64,000 nt of DNA from Rossellomorea sp. y25 (GTDB lineage Bacteria; Bacillota; Bacilli; Bacillales; Bacillaceae_B), in assembly GCF_038049935.1 (NCBI RefSeq), contig NZ_CP145886.1, forward strand, positions 1,992,501 to 2,056,500, given 5' to 3'. Under the pieces are notes generated by a model. It saw only the letters and a program-made list of their open reading frames with translations, did no database searches and was not told the origin of the DNA. A program made the position numbers and the translations under genes. Shown piece by piece: positions 1-9,713 of the stretch (position 1 is its first letter; each line of letters starts with the position of its first letter).

Positions 1-638
1 ACCCTAATATCGCTTATTCGATGATGGATCGGGTGATGGGTGGAAGAGGAGTCAGTGTTAACAAAGTAGAGAATTTAACGGAAATTGAAACAAGGATCAT
101 GAGTCAGCTCTTTGAAAAGGCGTTTGAGAATTTAAGGGAAGCCTGGAGTACTGTGGCGGATGTAGATCCGTTTTTTGCAGAATTTGAAGTGAATCCGCAA
201 TTCCTTCAAATGGTGTCACCAAATGAAACGGTTGTGGTTATTTCATTAAATACAACGATTGGTGAAACAAGTGGAATGATTAACATCTGTATTCCGCACG
301 TTGTCCTGGAGCCGATCCTTCCGAAATTATCAGGAAGCTATTGGATGGAAAGCAAACGGAAAGAGAGTAAGCCGGAAGAAACGGCACATCTTGAAAAAAG
401 AATCAAGAAAGCCCAAGTACCAATTGTAGCTGAATTAGGACGTTCTGATATTTCAATTGAAGAGTTCCTTATGCTGGATATAGGTGACGTAATAGAAATG
501 AACACCCGAATCGATGATCCTTTAACGATCAGAGTGGGTGAAATTCCCAAATTTACTGCTCAGCCAGGGAAGTCAAATAAGAAACTGGCGGTACAAATTT
601 TAGATTCCTTGAAGGGGGGAGACGACGATGATGAGTGA
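1..638 (+). CDS. fliM: Flagellar motor switch protein FliM (C-terminal part, cut by window edge)
   Basis: Only the last ~211 residues are present; the reading frame is open to the left edge (first full codon at 3), so the start and the N-terminal CheY-P-binding helix lie outside. FliM forms the C-ring of the flagellar basal body with FliG and FliY and binds CheY-P to control rotation. The visible start (PNIAYSMMDRVMGGRG) is the end of the CheC-like middle domain. The last ~80 residues, with VELGR-like 'VAELGRSDISIEEFLMLDIG' and a 'GDVIEMN' turn, are the FliN-like C-terminal domain. It ends in an acidic GGDDDDE tail and overlaps fliY by 11 nt, the usual fla/che order. Identification is firm. 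Confidence 0.96.
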   Translation, partial: PNIAYSMMDRVMGGRGVSVNKVENLTEIETRIMSQLFEKAFENLREAWSTVADVDPFFAEFEVNPQFLQMVSPNETVVVISLNTTIGETSGMINICIPHVVLEPILPKLSGSYWMESKRKESKPEETAHLEKRIKKAQVPIVAELGRSDISIEEFLMLDIGDVIEMNTRIDDPLTIRVGEIPKFTAQPGKSNKKLAVQILDSLKGGDDDDE

Positions 639-1800
639 TGATATGTTATCACAAGATGAAATTGATGCTCTTCTTCGTGGTTCTGCAGAACCCGAAGAGG
701 ACACAGAAGAGCGCAAAACGATAAATAGTAATGACTACATTAGTTCAATTGAAGAGGATGCCTTAGGTGAAATAGGGAACATCTCCTTTGGGAGTTCTGC
801 AACGGCTTTGTCTACTTTGCTTAACAAAAAGGTGGAGATAACGACCCCTAAAGTAACCATCATTAATAAGAATTATTTAGAAGAGGAATTTCCTCATCCA
901 TATGTCGCCATTCAGGTTCAATATACTGAAGGATTTTCAGGAGTGAATTTGTTGGTGATCAAACAATCAGATGCATCGATCATCGCTGATTTAATGCTTG
1001 GTGGGGATGGAAGGAATCCATCTGGTGAATTGGGTGAAATTCAGCTTAGCGCCGTGCAAGAGGCCATGAATCAAATGATGGGATCTGCTGCAACCTCCAT
1101 GTCCACGGTATTTAGTAAGAAAGTGGATATTTCCCCACCATCCATCGATCTGATGTACATACCTAAAGGGGAGGGGGAAGAAAACCTTCCTGATCAAGAT
1201 CTATTAGTGAAGGTATCATTCTCATTGAAAATTGGGGACCTCATTGATTCGAGCATTATGCAGCTGTTGCCCCTAACTTTTGCCAAGAGCCTGGTGGATG
1301 AATTAATGAATGGTGGAGCTACTGAAGAAGTTGCAGCCGCGGTTGCACCGGGCGTCGATCCTCCTACTGCTCCACAACCAGTGCCTGCTTATAGCGGTAT
1401 GTATGAGGAACCTGTCCGTACTTCCCACCAGCACGGGTCTCCTCAACATCTGGGCGGACAAGGCGTGCATGGAGAAACCGTAAATGTACAACCGGCAACG
1501 TTTAGTCATTTTGAACCGACAACGCTGGGACAACAGGAAACAAAGAATTTAAATATGTTATTAGACATTCCTCTTCAGGTTACGGTAGAGCTCGGAAGAA
1601 CGAACCGGTCTGTCAGGGACATACTTGAACTATCATCCGGTTCCATTATAGAGCTTGATAAATTAGCGGGAGAACCGGTTGATATTCTTGTGAACAGCCA
1701 ATTAATGGCTAAGGGAGAAGTTGTCGTGATAGATGAGAACTTTGGTGTCAGAATTACGGACATCGTAAGTCAAAGTGATCGTATTAAAAAACTTAAATAA
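628..1800 (+). CDS. fliY: Flagellar motor switch phosphatase FliY
   Basis: 390 residues. FliY replaces FliN in Bacillus C-rings and also dephosphorylates CheY-P. The N-terminus (LSQDEIDALL, residues ~7-16) resembles the FliM CheY-binding peptide. Two CheC-type phosphatase motifs follow: 'ALGEIGNISFGSSATALS' near residue 50 and 'AVQEAMNQMMGSAATSMS' near 145. The last ~85 residues are a FliN domain (VTVELGRTNRSVRDIL). A Pro/Gln/His-rich linker (~230-300) joins the two halves; I recall the B. subtilis protein as slightly shorter, so the linker probably accounts for the difference. Two adjacent ATGs (628, 631) are possible; GGGGGA at 615-620 suits either. Confidence 0.97.
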   Translation: MMSDDMLSQDEIDALLRGSAEPEEDTEERKTINSNDYISSIEEDALGEIGNISFGSSATALSTLLNKKVEITTPKVTIINKNYLEEEFPHPYVAIQVQYTEGFSGVNLLVIKQSDASIIADLMLGGDGRNPSGELGEIQLSAVQEAMNQMMGSAATSMSTVFSKKVDISPPSIDLMYIPKGEGEENLPDQDLLVKVSFSLKIGDLIDSSIMQLLPLTFAKSLVDELMNGGATEEVAAAVAPGVDPPTAPQPVPAYSGMYEEPVRTSHQHGSPQHLGGQGVHGETVNVQPATFSHFEPTTLGQQETKNLNMLLDIPLQVTVELGRTNRSVRDILELSSGSIIELDKLAGEPVDILVNSQLMAKGEVVVIDENFGVRITDIVSQSDRIKKLK

Positions 1801-1824
1801 CTTAGACAATGGAGGATGACGGTA

Positions 1825-2187
1825 ATGGCGAATAAAATTCTGATTGTTGATGATGCAGCTTTTATGAGAATGATGATTAAAGATATTTTAACGAAAAATG
1901 GGTTCGATGTAGTTGGAGAAGCAGCCGATGGAAGTCAAGCTGTTGATAAATATAAAGAACTGAAACCTGACCTGGTCACAATGGATATTACGATGCCGGA
2001 AAAAGATGGTATTGCAGCTTTAAAGGAGATTAAAGGATTCGACTCAGGTGCGAAAATTATCATGTGCTCTGCAATGGGTCAACAAGCAATGGTGATTGAT
2101 GCCATTCAAGCGGGTGCAAAGGACTTTATCGTTAAACCATTCCAAGCTGATCGTGTCATCGAAGCTATCCAGAAAGCTCTAAGCTAA
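1825..2187 (+). CDS. cheY: Chemotaxis response regulator CheY
   Basis: 120-residue single-domain receiver. Acidic pocket DD at residues 9-10, phospho-acceptor Asp54 in VTMDITMP, the Thr/Ser of 'MCSAMG' and Lys in 'FIVKPF' are all present. In Bacillus, CheY-P promotes counter-clockwise rotation (smooth swimming). An in-frame ATG exists at 1816 but it directly abuts the GGAGG at 1811-1815; the ATG at 1825 has proper spacing and gives the family N-terminus MANKILIVDD, so it was chosen. CheA phosphorylates it; FliY and CheC dephosphorylate it. Confidence 0.97.
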   Translation: MANKILIVDDAAFMRMMIKDILTKNGFDVVGEAADGSQAVDKYKELKPDLVTMDITMPEKDGIAALKEIKGFDSGAKIIMCSAMGQQAMVIDAIQAGAKDFIVKPFQADRVIEAIQKALS

Positions 2188-2211
2188 CAGATTAATAAGA
2201 AGGTGCATGTA

Positions 2212-2850
2212 TTGAAGAAGTTTCAAATTCTAGTGGGTCTGATCGTTTTCATCATTGCTGCAAATGCTGTAAACCAAACAGCATTTGCGGAAGTGAATAA
2301 TGTTAAGGACTGCATAGAGCATCCTGAGAAATGCAATGAACAACAAGGTAAAGAGGCGGACAGTTCTGATTCAGGTGTCTCTACCTCGGTTACTTTTTTG
2401 GATTATCTTAAAATGATCGTTGCTCTTATCTTTGTAGTTGCACTTATTTATTTTTTATTGAAGTTTATAAATCAAAAAGGAAGATCCTTTCAACAGACGA
2501 AATTAATCAATCATTTAGGTGGAACGCCACTCGGGGGCAATCGTTCTGTCCAAATTGTTAAGGTAGGCAAGCAAGTACTTGTACTGGGTGTGGGAGAAGA
2601 TATTCAGCTACTGAAAGAAATTCAGGATGAAAAAGAAAAAGAAGAGATACTATCCTATTATCAGGAAGCTCAATTTCCCGATACTAAAACAGCCGTTTCC
2701 AGTTGGTTGACAAAGGTAAAAGGCCCTTCTCCAGCGTCTTCTAAAAGCTCATTTCAATCACAGTTGAAATCACAGCTTGAGGAAATGAGCAAGGGAAGAA
2801 AGAAGATGTTTAAGGATTTAAAGAATAAGGAGAATCATTCAGATGAATGA
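2212..2850 (+). CDS. fliZ: Flagellar biosynthesis protein FliZ/FliO
   Basis: About 212 residues. It shows an N-terminal signal peptide ending around AFA, a ~40-residue acidic extracellular stretch with two Cys (CIEHPEKC), then one transmembrane helix (residues ~63-84, MIVALIFVVALIYFLLKFI) and a cytoplasmic FliO domain containing 'GGTPLGGNRSVQIVKVG'. The tail is Lys/Gln-rich and charged. FliO-type proteins help assemble FliP into the type III export gate. The TTG at 2212 is preferred over a GTG at 2203 because AAGAAGG (2197-2203) is spaced for it and it yields the MKK start expected for a signal peptide. It overlaps fliP by 8 nt. Confidence 0.9.
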   Translation: MKKFQILVGLIVFIIAANAVNQTAFAEVNNVKDCIEHPEKCNEQQGKEADSSDSGVSTSVTFLDYLKMIVALIFVVALIYFLLKFINQKGRSFQQTKLINHLGGTPLGGNRSVQIVKVGKQVLVLGVGEDIQLLKEIQDEKEKEEILSYYQEAQFPDTKTAVSSWLTKVKGPSPASSKSSFQSQLKSQLEEMSKGRKKMFKDLKNKENHSDE

Positions 2851-3508
2851 ATTCATGGAGTTTTTTAATAGTAGTTCTGCTGATAATGTATCGACAAGCG
2901 TAAAGCTGCTATTATTATTTACCGTCCTTTCACTGGCACCCAGTATTCTGATATTAATGACATCTTTCACCCGGATCATGATTGTCCTGTCCTTTGTCAG
3001 AACTTCTCTCGCCACTCAGCAAATGCCACCCAACCAGGTATTGATTGGAATTTCATTATTTCTTACGTTCTTTATCATGGCTCCAACTTTTCAAGAGGTA
3101 AACGATGAAGCATTGACCCCTCTTTTTAATGAAGAGATTAATCTTGAAGAAGCTTACGAAAAGGCTTCGATTCCGTTTAAAGAATTTATGAGTAAGCACA
3201 CAAGACAAAAGGATCTAGAGTTGTTTTTACAGTATTCCGGGGCAGAACGGCCGGAGTCTGTGGAAGACATACCTCTTACATCCCTAGTGCCGGCATTTGC
3301 GTTAAGTGAAATCAAGACGGCTTTTCAAATAGGATTTATGATCTTTATTCCTTTCTTAGTCATCGACATGGTGGTAGCAAGTGTCTTGATGTCCATGGGG
3401 ATGATGATGCTCCCTCCTGTAATGATTTCCTTGCCGTTCAAGATTTTACTGTTTGTGTTAGTGGATGGCTGGTATTTAGTAATAAAATCTCTTTTACAAA
3501 GTTTCTAA
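2843..3508 (+). CDS. fliP: Flagellar type III export gate protein FliP
   Basis: 221 residues, the normal length. Very conserved blocks are visible: 'FTRIMIVLSFVRTSLATQQ' in the N-terminal third and 'IPFLVIDMVVASVLMSMGMM' plus 'LPFKILLFVLVDGW' near the C-terminus. There are about four transmembrane helices. FliP forms the core pore of the export gate with FliQ and FliR. Start ATG 2843 follows AAGGAG in the 3' end of fliZ, so the genes are translationally linked. Confidence 0.98.
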   Translation: MNEFMEFFNSSSADNVSTSVKLLLLFTVLSLAPSILILMTSFTRIMIVLSFVRTSLATQQMPPNQVLIGISLFLTFFIMAPTFQEVNDEALTPLFNEEINLEEAYEKASIPFKEFMSKHTRQKDLELFLQYSGAERPESVEDIPLTSLVPAFALSEIKTAFQIGFMIFIPFLVIDMVVASVLMSMGMMMLPPVMISLPFKILLFVLVDGWYLVIKSLLQSF

Positions 3509-3522
3509 GTAGGTGAGCTTCA

Positions 3523-3792
3523 ATGAATGCTGAATCTGTTATCGCAATAGCGGAGCGTGGAATATATGTAACCCTCATCGTTTCAGGTCCATTACTGCTG
3601 CTGGCCCTCGTAGTCGGGTTGGTCGTCAGTATTTTTCAAGCAACAACACAAATACAAGAACAAACCCTTGCGTTTATACCTAAGATTGTGGCGGTCTTGA
3701 TCGGAATTGTTTTCTTTGGCCCTTGGATGTTAACGAAGCTTGTGACGTATACCTCACAAATCTTTTCGGATTTAACAAGGTTCGTAGGGTAA
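3523..3792 (+). CDS. fliQ: Flagellar type III export gate protein FliQ
   Basis: 89 residues with two transmembrane helices and the family signature 'FQATTQIQEQTLAFIPKIVAV'-like stretch in the loop between them. FliQ subunits wrap around the FliP-FliR core in the export gate. It lies 14 nt after fliP behind an AGGTG ribosome binding site and 4 nt before fliR. Confidence 0.98.
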   Translation: MNAESVIAIAERGIYVTLIVSGPLLLLALVVGLVVSIFQATTQIQEQTLAFIPKIVAVLIGIVFFGPWMLTKLVTYTSQIFSDLTRFVG

Positions 3793-3796
3793 GAGA

Positions 3797-4573
3797 ATGG
3801 AAGAACTTGTACCTATTCTATCGGTATACTTACTTGTGTTTGTAAGGGTTTCGGCTTTTTTTGTTACAATGCCCCTGTTTTCATACCGTAATATACCTGC
3901 ACAGCATCGGATCGCTTTCTCGCTTGTACTCTCATGGGTGATGTATTACACGATTGATTCTGCGGCATTTGAAATCAACGGACAATACTTTTTATTGATT
4001 ATGAAAGAAGCCATGATCGGTCTTCTCATTGGCTTTGTTGCCTATATGATCGTTACGGCCATTCAGATAGCAGGAGGATTCATAGATTTCCAGATGGGGT
4101 TTGCCATAGCCAATGTAATCGACCCTCAAACAGGAACCCAAAGCCCCTTGATGGGTCAATATTTATATACCTTTGCGCTTCTTTTGTTGCTTGCCCTGGA
4201 TGGACATCATTTACTACTGGACGGAATTTTCTATAGTTATCAATTGATTCCCATCGATAGCCCTTGGATTCCATTTGGAGATGAGAGATTAATTGATTAT
4301 GTTATTTCTTCCTTTAATTCAATGTTTATCATTGCCTTTCAAATGTCGATTCCGGTGGTTGCAACATTATTTTTAGTAGATGTGGCTTTGGGCATTGTCG
4401 CCAGGACGGTTCCACAATTAAACGTCTTTGTCGTTGGGTTTCCCATTAAGATTGCCGTTGCCTTTATCGTGTTATTTATTGTAATGGGTGTGATGTTTGC
4501 TGTCATGCAGCAGCTATTTGAGATGATGTTTGTAACCATGAGAGATTTAATGAGAATAATTGGAGGCACATAA
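3797..4573 (+). CDS. fliR: Flagellar type III export gate protein FliR
   Basis: 258 residues, predicted six-helix membrane protein. The family blocks 'FVRVSAFFVTMPLFS' at the N-terminus, 'GFIDFQMGFAIANVIDPQ' in the middle and 'VPQLNVFVVGFPIKI' in the C-terminal half are present. FliR completes the FliP5FliR1 pore. The Shine-Dalgarno sequence is weak (GTAGGGTAAGAG), which fits translational coupling to fliQ 4 nt upstream. Confidence 0.97.
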   Translation: MEELVPILSVYLLVFVRVSAFFVTMPLFSYRNIPAQHRIAFSLVLSWVMYYTIDSAAFEINGQYFLLIMKEAMIGLLIGFVAYMIVTAIQIAGGFIDFQMGFAIANVIDPQTGTQSPLMGQYLYTFALLLLLALDGHHLLLDGIFYSYQLIPIDSPWIPFGDERLIDYVISSFNSMFIIAFQMSIPVVATLFLVDVALGIVARTVPQLNVFVVGFPIKIAVAFIVLFIVMGVMFAVMQQLFEMMFVTMRDLMRIIGGT

Positions 4574-4574
4574 A

Positions 4575-5657
4575 TTGCAGTGGCTAACATTAGACCTACA
4601 GTTTTTCAGTGGGGAGAAAACAGAGAAAGCAACTCCGAAAAAGAGGGATGACGCCCGGAAAAAAGGACAAACAGCAAAAAGTCAGGATGTGAATACAGCA
4701 ATCATCCTTCTTGCCGTTTTTTTATTCCTTACATTCAGTGCTTCTTATATTGGAAATATTGTGTTCGATCTCTTTAATCAAACCTTTCAGGAATATATGC
4801 TGATGGAACTGACAGAGAATACAGTTCAAGTCATAACCATGGATATTATGAAAGAGCTTGCGTTACTTCTCGGACCGATTATGTTAGTGGCCTTACTTGC
4901 CGGATTGTTTTCGAATTATATTCAAGTAGGAGTCATGTTTACCACTAAACCGCTGGAGCCGAAGCTTGAAAAGATTGATCCGATTAAAGGGTTCAAGCGT
5001 ATCTTTTCTTTAAGAGCAATCGTTGAACTATTAAAATCCATTTTAAAAATTTCATTTGTTGGGGCAATCACCTTCGTCATTCTCTGGATGAATATTGATC
5101 AAGTGTTAAGCTTATCGTTTAAATCAGTGGGGGATTCATTAGCAACGATGGCGAGCTTGACTGTGCAAATGGGAATCGCTGCTTCACTTGCGCTACTATT
5201 CTTATCTCTATTCGATTTTCTTTATCAGAAATATGATTTTGAAAAAAATATTCGAATGTCAAAGCAGGATTTAAAAGATGAACATAAAAACATCGAGGGA
5301 GACCCACTAATTAAATCCAAAATTAAGCAAAGACAGCGTGAAATGGCTATGAGACGCATGATGCAGGAAGTTCCTGAAGCAGATGTAGTAATTACAAACC
5401 CTACTCACTTTGCCATTGCTCTTAAATACGATGAGAATAAAATGGATGCGCCTTATGTAGTGGCAAAAGGCGTTGATTATCTAGCACAGAAGATTAAATA
5501 TATCGCCAATGAAAACGATGTGGTTATGGTGGAAAATCGGCCCTTAGCCCGGTCCCTATATGACTCGGCTGAAATAGGCGATGCAGTACCTGAAGAATTT
5601 TTCAAAGCAGTTGCAGAAATTTTAGCTTATGTTTACCGAATAAAAAATCAAATGTAA
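4575..5657 (+). CDS. flhB: Flagellar export switch protein FlhB
   Basis: 360 residues. The N-terminal half has four transmembrane helices; the cytoplasmic C-terminal domain carries the autocleavage motif NPTH (Asn275-Pro276) in 'VVITNPTHFAIALKY', which switches export from rod/hook to filament substrates. The N-terminal 'DLQFFSGEKTEKATPKKRDD' is typical of the family. TTG 4575 is chosen because GGAGG (4562-4566) is at correct distance; an upstream TTG at 4560 would precede the ribosome binding site. The start lies 2 nt after the fliR stop codon. Confidence 0.95.
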   Translation: MQWLTLDLQFFSGEKTEKATPKKRDDARKKGQTAKSQDVNTAIILLAVFLFLTFSASYIGNIVFDLFNQTFQEYMLMELTENTVQVITMDIMKELALLLGPIMLVALLAGLFSNYIQVGVMFTTKPLEPKLEKIDPIKGFKRIFSLRAIVELLKSILKISFVGAITFVILWMNIDQVLSLSFKSVGDSLATMASLTVQMGIAASLALLFLSLFDFLYQKYDFEKNIRMSKQDLKDEHKNIEGDPLIKSKIKQRQREMAMRRMMQEVPEADVVITNPTHFAIALKYDENKMDAPYVVAKGVDYLAQKIKYIANENDVVMVENRPLARSLYDSAEIGDAVPEEFFKAVAEILAYVYRIKNQM

Positions 5658-5675
5658 GCAGTTAGGAGAGAAACA

Positions 5676-7712
5676 ATGTCAGCAAGAGATTTATCCGTAC
5701 TAGCCAGTGTCATATTAATCGTTGCCATGCTTATCATCCCGTTCCCATCCTGGTTATTAAGCTTACTGATCATCGTTAATATTTCACTTGCACTCCTTGT
5801 ACTCCTAACCTCGATGAATATGAATGAGCCATTGCAATTTTCTATATTTCCTTCCCTATTATTATTGTTAACACTTTTTCGATTAGGTCTAAATGTTTCC
5901 ACAACGAGATCAATCCTTAGTAAGGGTGAAGCAGGGGACGTTGTGGAAACCTTTGGAACATTCGTTGTAGGGGGAAATATTCTCGTCGGTCTCGTAGTAT
6001 TCATCATCCTCATCGTGATCCAATTTATTGTCATAACAAAAGGATCTGAGCGTGTGTCCGAGGTTGCGGCAAGATTTACCCTTGACGCAATGCCCGGTAA
6101 GCAGATGAGTATAGATGCCGATTTGAATGCCGGGATGATTTCAGAGCATGATGCCAGAAATCGTCGGGAAAAAGTAGGGCGGGAAGCAGATTTCTATGGT
6201 GCCATGGACGGGGCATCCAAGTTTGTTAAGGGAGATGCCATAGCTGGTATTGTCATTGTCATGATCAATTTAATCTTCGGTATTATAATCGGCATGACAC
6301 AACAAGGGCTTCCTATTGCCGAAGCGGCAACCCGTTATTCTTTACTGACAGTCGGAGATGGAATCGTCAGTCAGATTCCTGCCCTGTTGATTTCAACAGC
6401 CACGGGCATCGTGGTAACAAGAGCCGCATCTGAAGGGAACCTGGGACAGGATATCATGAATCAGCTACTTGCTTATCCTGCGATGCTATATGTAGCAGCC
6501 TTCACGATCTTCATGCTGGGTGTAGCAACTCCTATTCACGATATCTTAACCATTCCAGTGGCAGCCTTATTAGCGATAGGGGCTTACATGCTTTCAAGGT
6601 CACCTAAGGAAACTGAATCCGACATGATGGAAATGGAAGAGGAAGTAGAGCAGGATGAAATGAAAAGTCCGGAGAGCGTCGTGAACTTACTGAATGTGGA
6701 TCCGATTGAATTTGAGTTCGGCTATGGTCTGATTCCCCTTGCCGATACGAATCAGGGAGGAGATCTCCTTGACCGGATTGTGATGATACGCCGTCAATTA
6801 GCGATAGAGCTGGGGCTGGTCATACCTGTAGTAAGGATCCGGGACAACATACAACTTCAACCGAATGAATATCGTTTGAAAATTAAAGGCAATGAGATGG
6901 CCCGTGGAGAGCTTTTGCTTGATCATTATTTAGCCATGAGTCCAGGTGTGGAGGATGACTCGATCGAGGGAATTGATACGATCGAGCCATCATTCGGTCT
7001 TCCGGCTAAGTGGATTTCAGAAGATATGAAAGAGCAGGCAGAAATATTCGGATATACAGTTGTGGATCCGCCGTCAGTGGTGTCCACCCACATAACCGAA
7101 ATGATTAAAACAAATGCTCATGAACTACTTGGCAGGCAGGAGACGAAACAGCTCATTGATCACCTGCAGGAATCCTACCCGATATTAGTGGAAGAAGTGA
7201 CGCCGAATCCTTTAACAGTAGGTGAAGTACAAAAAGTATTAGCCAAGTTGTTAAAGGAAAATGTGTCTATCAGAAATTTGCCGATTATTTTTGAAACACT
7301 TGCTGATTATGCCAAAATGAGTTCAGATACAGATCTTTTAGCTGAATATGTCCGGCAATCGTTGGCAAGGCAAATTACCAGTCAATATGTTCAAGGAGAT
7401 GCTTCCTTAAAGGTTGTGACTATGTCAGGAAAGGTTGAAAAATTGATTGCCGACGCCATTCAACAAACGGAACATGGAAATTATTTATCAATGGATCCAA
7501 ACGATTCTCAAGGAATCCTGGAGGCAGTCGCATCACAAATGGAGCAGTTGTCTCTTATGGAGGAGTCACCGATCATTCTGTGTTCCCCAGCTGTGAGAAT
7601 GTACGTAAGACAATTGACAGAGAGGTATTTCCCACAAGTGCCTATCATTTCATATAACGAATTAGAAGCAACTGTAGAAGTACAAAGTTTAGGGGTGGTG
7701 AATGTCGGATGA
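5676..7712 (+). CDS. flhA: Flagellar export apparatus protein FlhA
   Basis: 678 residues. The N-terminal ~310 residues hold eight predicted membrane helices and the conserved cytoplasmic FHIPEP region ('PGKQMSIDADLNAG', 'DFYGAMDGASKFVKGDA'). The C-terminal ~350 residues are the cytoplasmic domain that forms the nonameric docking ring for chaperone-substrate complexes. It is the largest protein of the export gate and uses the proton motive force. The stop overlaps the flhF start (ATGA), coupling the two genes. Confidence 0.98.
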   Translation: MSARDLSVLASVILIVAMLIIPFPSWLLSLLIIVNISLALLVLLTSMNMNEPLQFSIFPSLLLLLTLFRLGLNVSTTRSILSKGEAGDVVETFGTFVVGGNILVGLVVFIILIVIQFIVITKGSERVSEVAARFTLDAMPGKQMSIDADLNAGMISEHDARNRREKVGREADFYGAMDGASKFVKGDAIAGIVIVMINLIFGIIIGMTQQGLPIAEAATRYSLLTVGDGIVSQIPALLISTATGIVVTRAASEGNLGQDIMNQLLAYPAMLYVAAFTIFMLGVATPIHDILTIPVAALLAIGAYMLSRSPKETESDMMEMEEEVEQDEMKSPESVVNLLNVDPIEFEFGYGLIPLADTNQGGDLLDRIVMIRRQLAIELGLVIPVVRIRDNIQLQPNEYRLKIKGNEMARGELLLDHYLAMSPGVEDDSIEGIDTIEPSFGLPAKWISEDMKEQAEIFGYTVVDPPSVVSTHITEMIKTNAHELLGRQETKQLIDHLQESYPILVEEVTPNPLTVGEVQKVLAKLLKENVSIRNLPIIFETLADYAKMSSDTDLLAEYVRQSLARQITSQYVQGDASLKVVTMSGKVEKLIADAIQQTEHGNYLSMDPNDSQGILEAVASQMEQLSLMEESPIILCSPAVRMYVRQLTERYFPQVPIISYNELEATVEVQSLGVVNVG

Positions 7713-8869
7713 AAGTAAAGAAATATGCAGCACCTTCCATGAATGAGGCAATGAAAAAGGTTAGAGCTGAATTAGGGGATGATGCTGTCATCCTAAACTC
7801 TAAAGTAGCGTATACGGGTGGATTTATGGGGTTATTTAAAAAGAAGATGATAGAGGTCATCGCTGCCATCGATCCAGAGGTTGAGATTGAAAAGATGGAA
7901 ATGAATAAGATGAAAGCCGCATCTGCACCAATCGTTCCTACTTCCGATCCTTCCGAAAAAAAATACGACGGTCCTAATCGGTCGGTAGAGTCAGAATTAA
8001 AAGAACTAAAACACATGATTTCTACCATGAAATCAAAAAATCAATTCCAGAATTACTCTGAAGATATTCAAGAAATCTTGTTATATCTTAAAAATCATGA
8101 TGTGAGTGACCCAACACTCTTCCAACTTGGTGACTATCTTGAAGGAAGGATCAAGGGTGGTTTTCTTCCAGGGAATAATCGAAATGAATGGGCCCGACAG
8201 GAAGTCACGTATTTTCTTAATGCTCTTCTGGAGGAAATCTCTTCAGGCGGTATGAGTTACAAGAAGAAATATATTAACGTAGTTGGCCCTACAGGTGTGG
8301 GTAAAACAACTACTTTAGCAAAAATGGCTGCTGAGGCAGTCATTGAGAAACGGATGAAAATAGCTTTCATCACGACGGATACGTATCGCATTGCAGCGAT
8401 CGAGCAATTAAAAACGTATGCCGGTCTGTTGAATGTACCAGTTGAAGTAGTCTATAAAATGGAAGACTTTAAAAAAGCAATCGATAAATTCCGGGACTAT
8501 GACCATGTGTTCATTGATACTGCCGGCCGGAATTTCAGAGAAAAGAAATATGTAGAAGATTTGCGGGGAATTATCGACTTCAAGCATCACATGGAAACGT
8601 TCTTGGTTCTATCCCTGACCAGCAAGGAGCGGGATATGAAGGAAATCATTTCACAGTTTTCTTCTATTGACATTGATCGGTTCATTTTTACGAAATTGGA
8701 TGAAACATCCAGTTATGGCTCTATGATCAACATGATGTCCGAGATGAAGATCGGTGCAGCCTATGTAACAATCGGTCAGGATGTACCTGAGGATATCACC
8801 GAGGTGAACATTGAAAAAATAGGTCATTTTCTAATGAAAGGATTTCGCTATGAGAGATCAAGCATATAA
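7709..8869 (+). CDS. flhF: SRP-type GTPase FlhF (flagellar placement)
   Basis: 386 residues. A basic N-terminal region and variable linker precede an NG GTPase domain of the SRP54/FtsY family: P-loop GPTGVGKTTT at ~193-202, 'DTYRIAAIEQLKTYA', G3 'DTAGRN', and G4 'TKLDE'. FlhF marks the site and number of new flagella and is stimulated by FlhG. It overlaps flhA by 4 nt and flhG by 20 nt. Confidence 0.97.
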   Translation: MKVKKYAAPSMNEAMKKVRAELGDDAVILNSKVAYTGGFMGLFKKKMIEVIAAIDPEVEIEKMEMNKMKAASAPIVPTSDPSEKKYDGPNRSVESELKELKHMISTMKSKNQFQNYSEDIQEILLYLKNHDVSDPTLFQLGDYLEGRIKGGFLPGNNRNEWARQEVTYFLNALLEEISSGGMSYKKKYINVVGPTGVGKTTTLAKMAAEAVIEKRMKIAFITTDTYRIAAIEQLKTYAGLLNVPVEVVYKMEDFKKAIDKFRDYDHVFIDTAGRNFREKKYVEDLRGIIDFKHHMETFLVLSLTSKERDMKEIISQFSSIDIDRFIFTKLDETSSYGSMINMMSEMKIGAAYVTIGQDVPEDITEVNIEKIGHFLMKGFRYERSSI

Positions 8870-9704
8870 CCTAAGGAGGAAAATGCTCTTAGATGACTCT
8901 CCTCCTGCTAAAACGATTGCAGTTGTAAGTGGAAAGGGTGGGGTCGGAAAATCGAATATCTCAACTAACCTTTCTATTTTGCTTGGTAGAGAAAATAAGA
9001 AAGTATTATTATTTGACCTTGATATCGGGATGGGAAACATTCATATATTACTGGGAAGTCATCATACCTACTCAATCATGGATTATATCGACGAAAAAGA
9101 ATCGGATATCGACACGATTATTTGTGAAAATGTTCATGGTATTTCTTACATAAGCGGTGGGAATGGCCTGAAAGACATAGTGGAGTGGAAAGAGAAGCAG
9201 ATAGAACGCTTCTTTGAAGTGTTAGAGTATGCAGTTCAAAAGTATGATTATATTCTTTTCGATATGGGGGCAGGTGCTACGAAAGAAACAATAGAGTTCC
9301 TCCTGGCCATGGATGAAATCATTGTAGTCACGACACCTGAACCTACTTCAATCACAGATGCCTACTCGATGATGAAATATATTTACTTGAGAGATCAAGA
9401 GAAAAAGTTCTATCTGACATGTAATCGGGCTGAATTCAAGAAGGAAGGCCTTGAAACGATTACTAGACTGCAAGAAACGATGAGGAAATTCCTGCATAAG
9501 GAGATTGTCTCTTTAGGGGTCTTACCCGAAGATTCAACGGTCAGGAAGGCGGTCATTCAACAAACCCCCTTAGTCGTTTCTTACCCTGCTTCAGCCATGA
9601 CCTTAAGTCTGCGTACGATGTTGCATCAGCTTTCCGGGGGACAACCGGTGAGTAAACAAGCAGGTTTTTTAAAGAGTATGAAAAATTTATTTTTTGGGAG
9701 GTAA
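8850..9704 (+). CDS. flhG: MinD-type ATPase FlhG (YlxH)
   Basis: 284 residues of the ParA/MinD family. The deviant Walker A GKGGVGKSN is at ~28-36, after an N-terminal extension that in this family stimulates the FlhF GTPase (RDQAYNLRRKM, containing the DQAxxLR motif). Walker A' 'LLFDLDIGMGN' and switch region 'FDMGAGA' follow. The C-terminal amphipathic segment 'GFLKSMKNLFFGR' is likely the membrane-targeting sequence. FlhG controls flagellar number and pattern with FlhF. Confidence 0.95.
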   Translation: MRDQAYNLRRKMLLDDSPPAKTIAVVSGKGGVGKSNISTNLSILLGRENKKVLLFDLDIGMGNIHILLGSHHTYSIMDYIDEKESDIDTIICENVHGISYISGGNGLKDIVEWKEKQIERFFEVLEYAVQKYDYILFDMGAGATKETIEFLLAMDEIIVVTTPEPTSITDAYSMMKYIYLRDQEKKFYLTCNRAEFKKEGLETITRLQETMRKFLHKEIVSLGVLPEDSTVRKAVIQQTPLVVSYPASAMTLSLRTMLHQLSGGQPVSKQAGFLKSMKNLFFGR

Positions 9705-9713
9705 AAGTCCTGA

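Noticed and set aside
8929..9153. + strand frame inside flhG
   Set aside because: Alternate-frame shadow of the FlhG P-loop region; no independent support.
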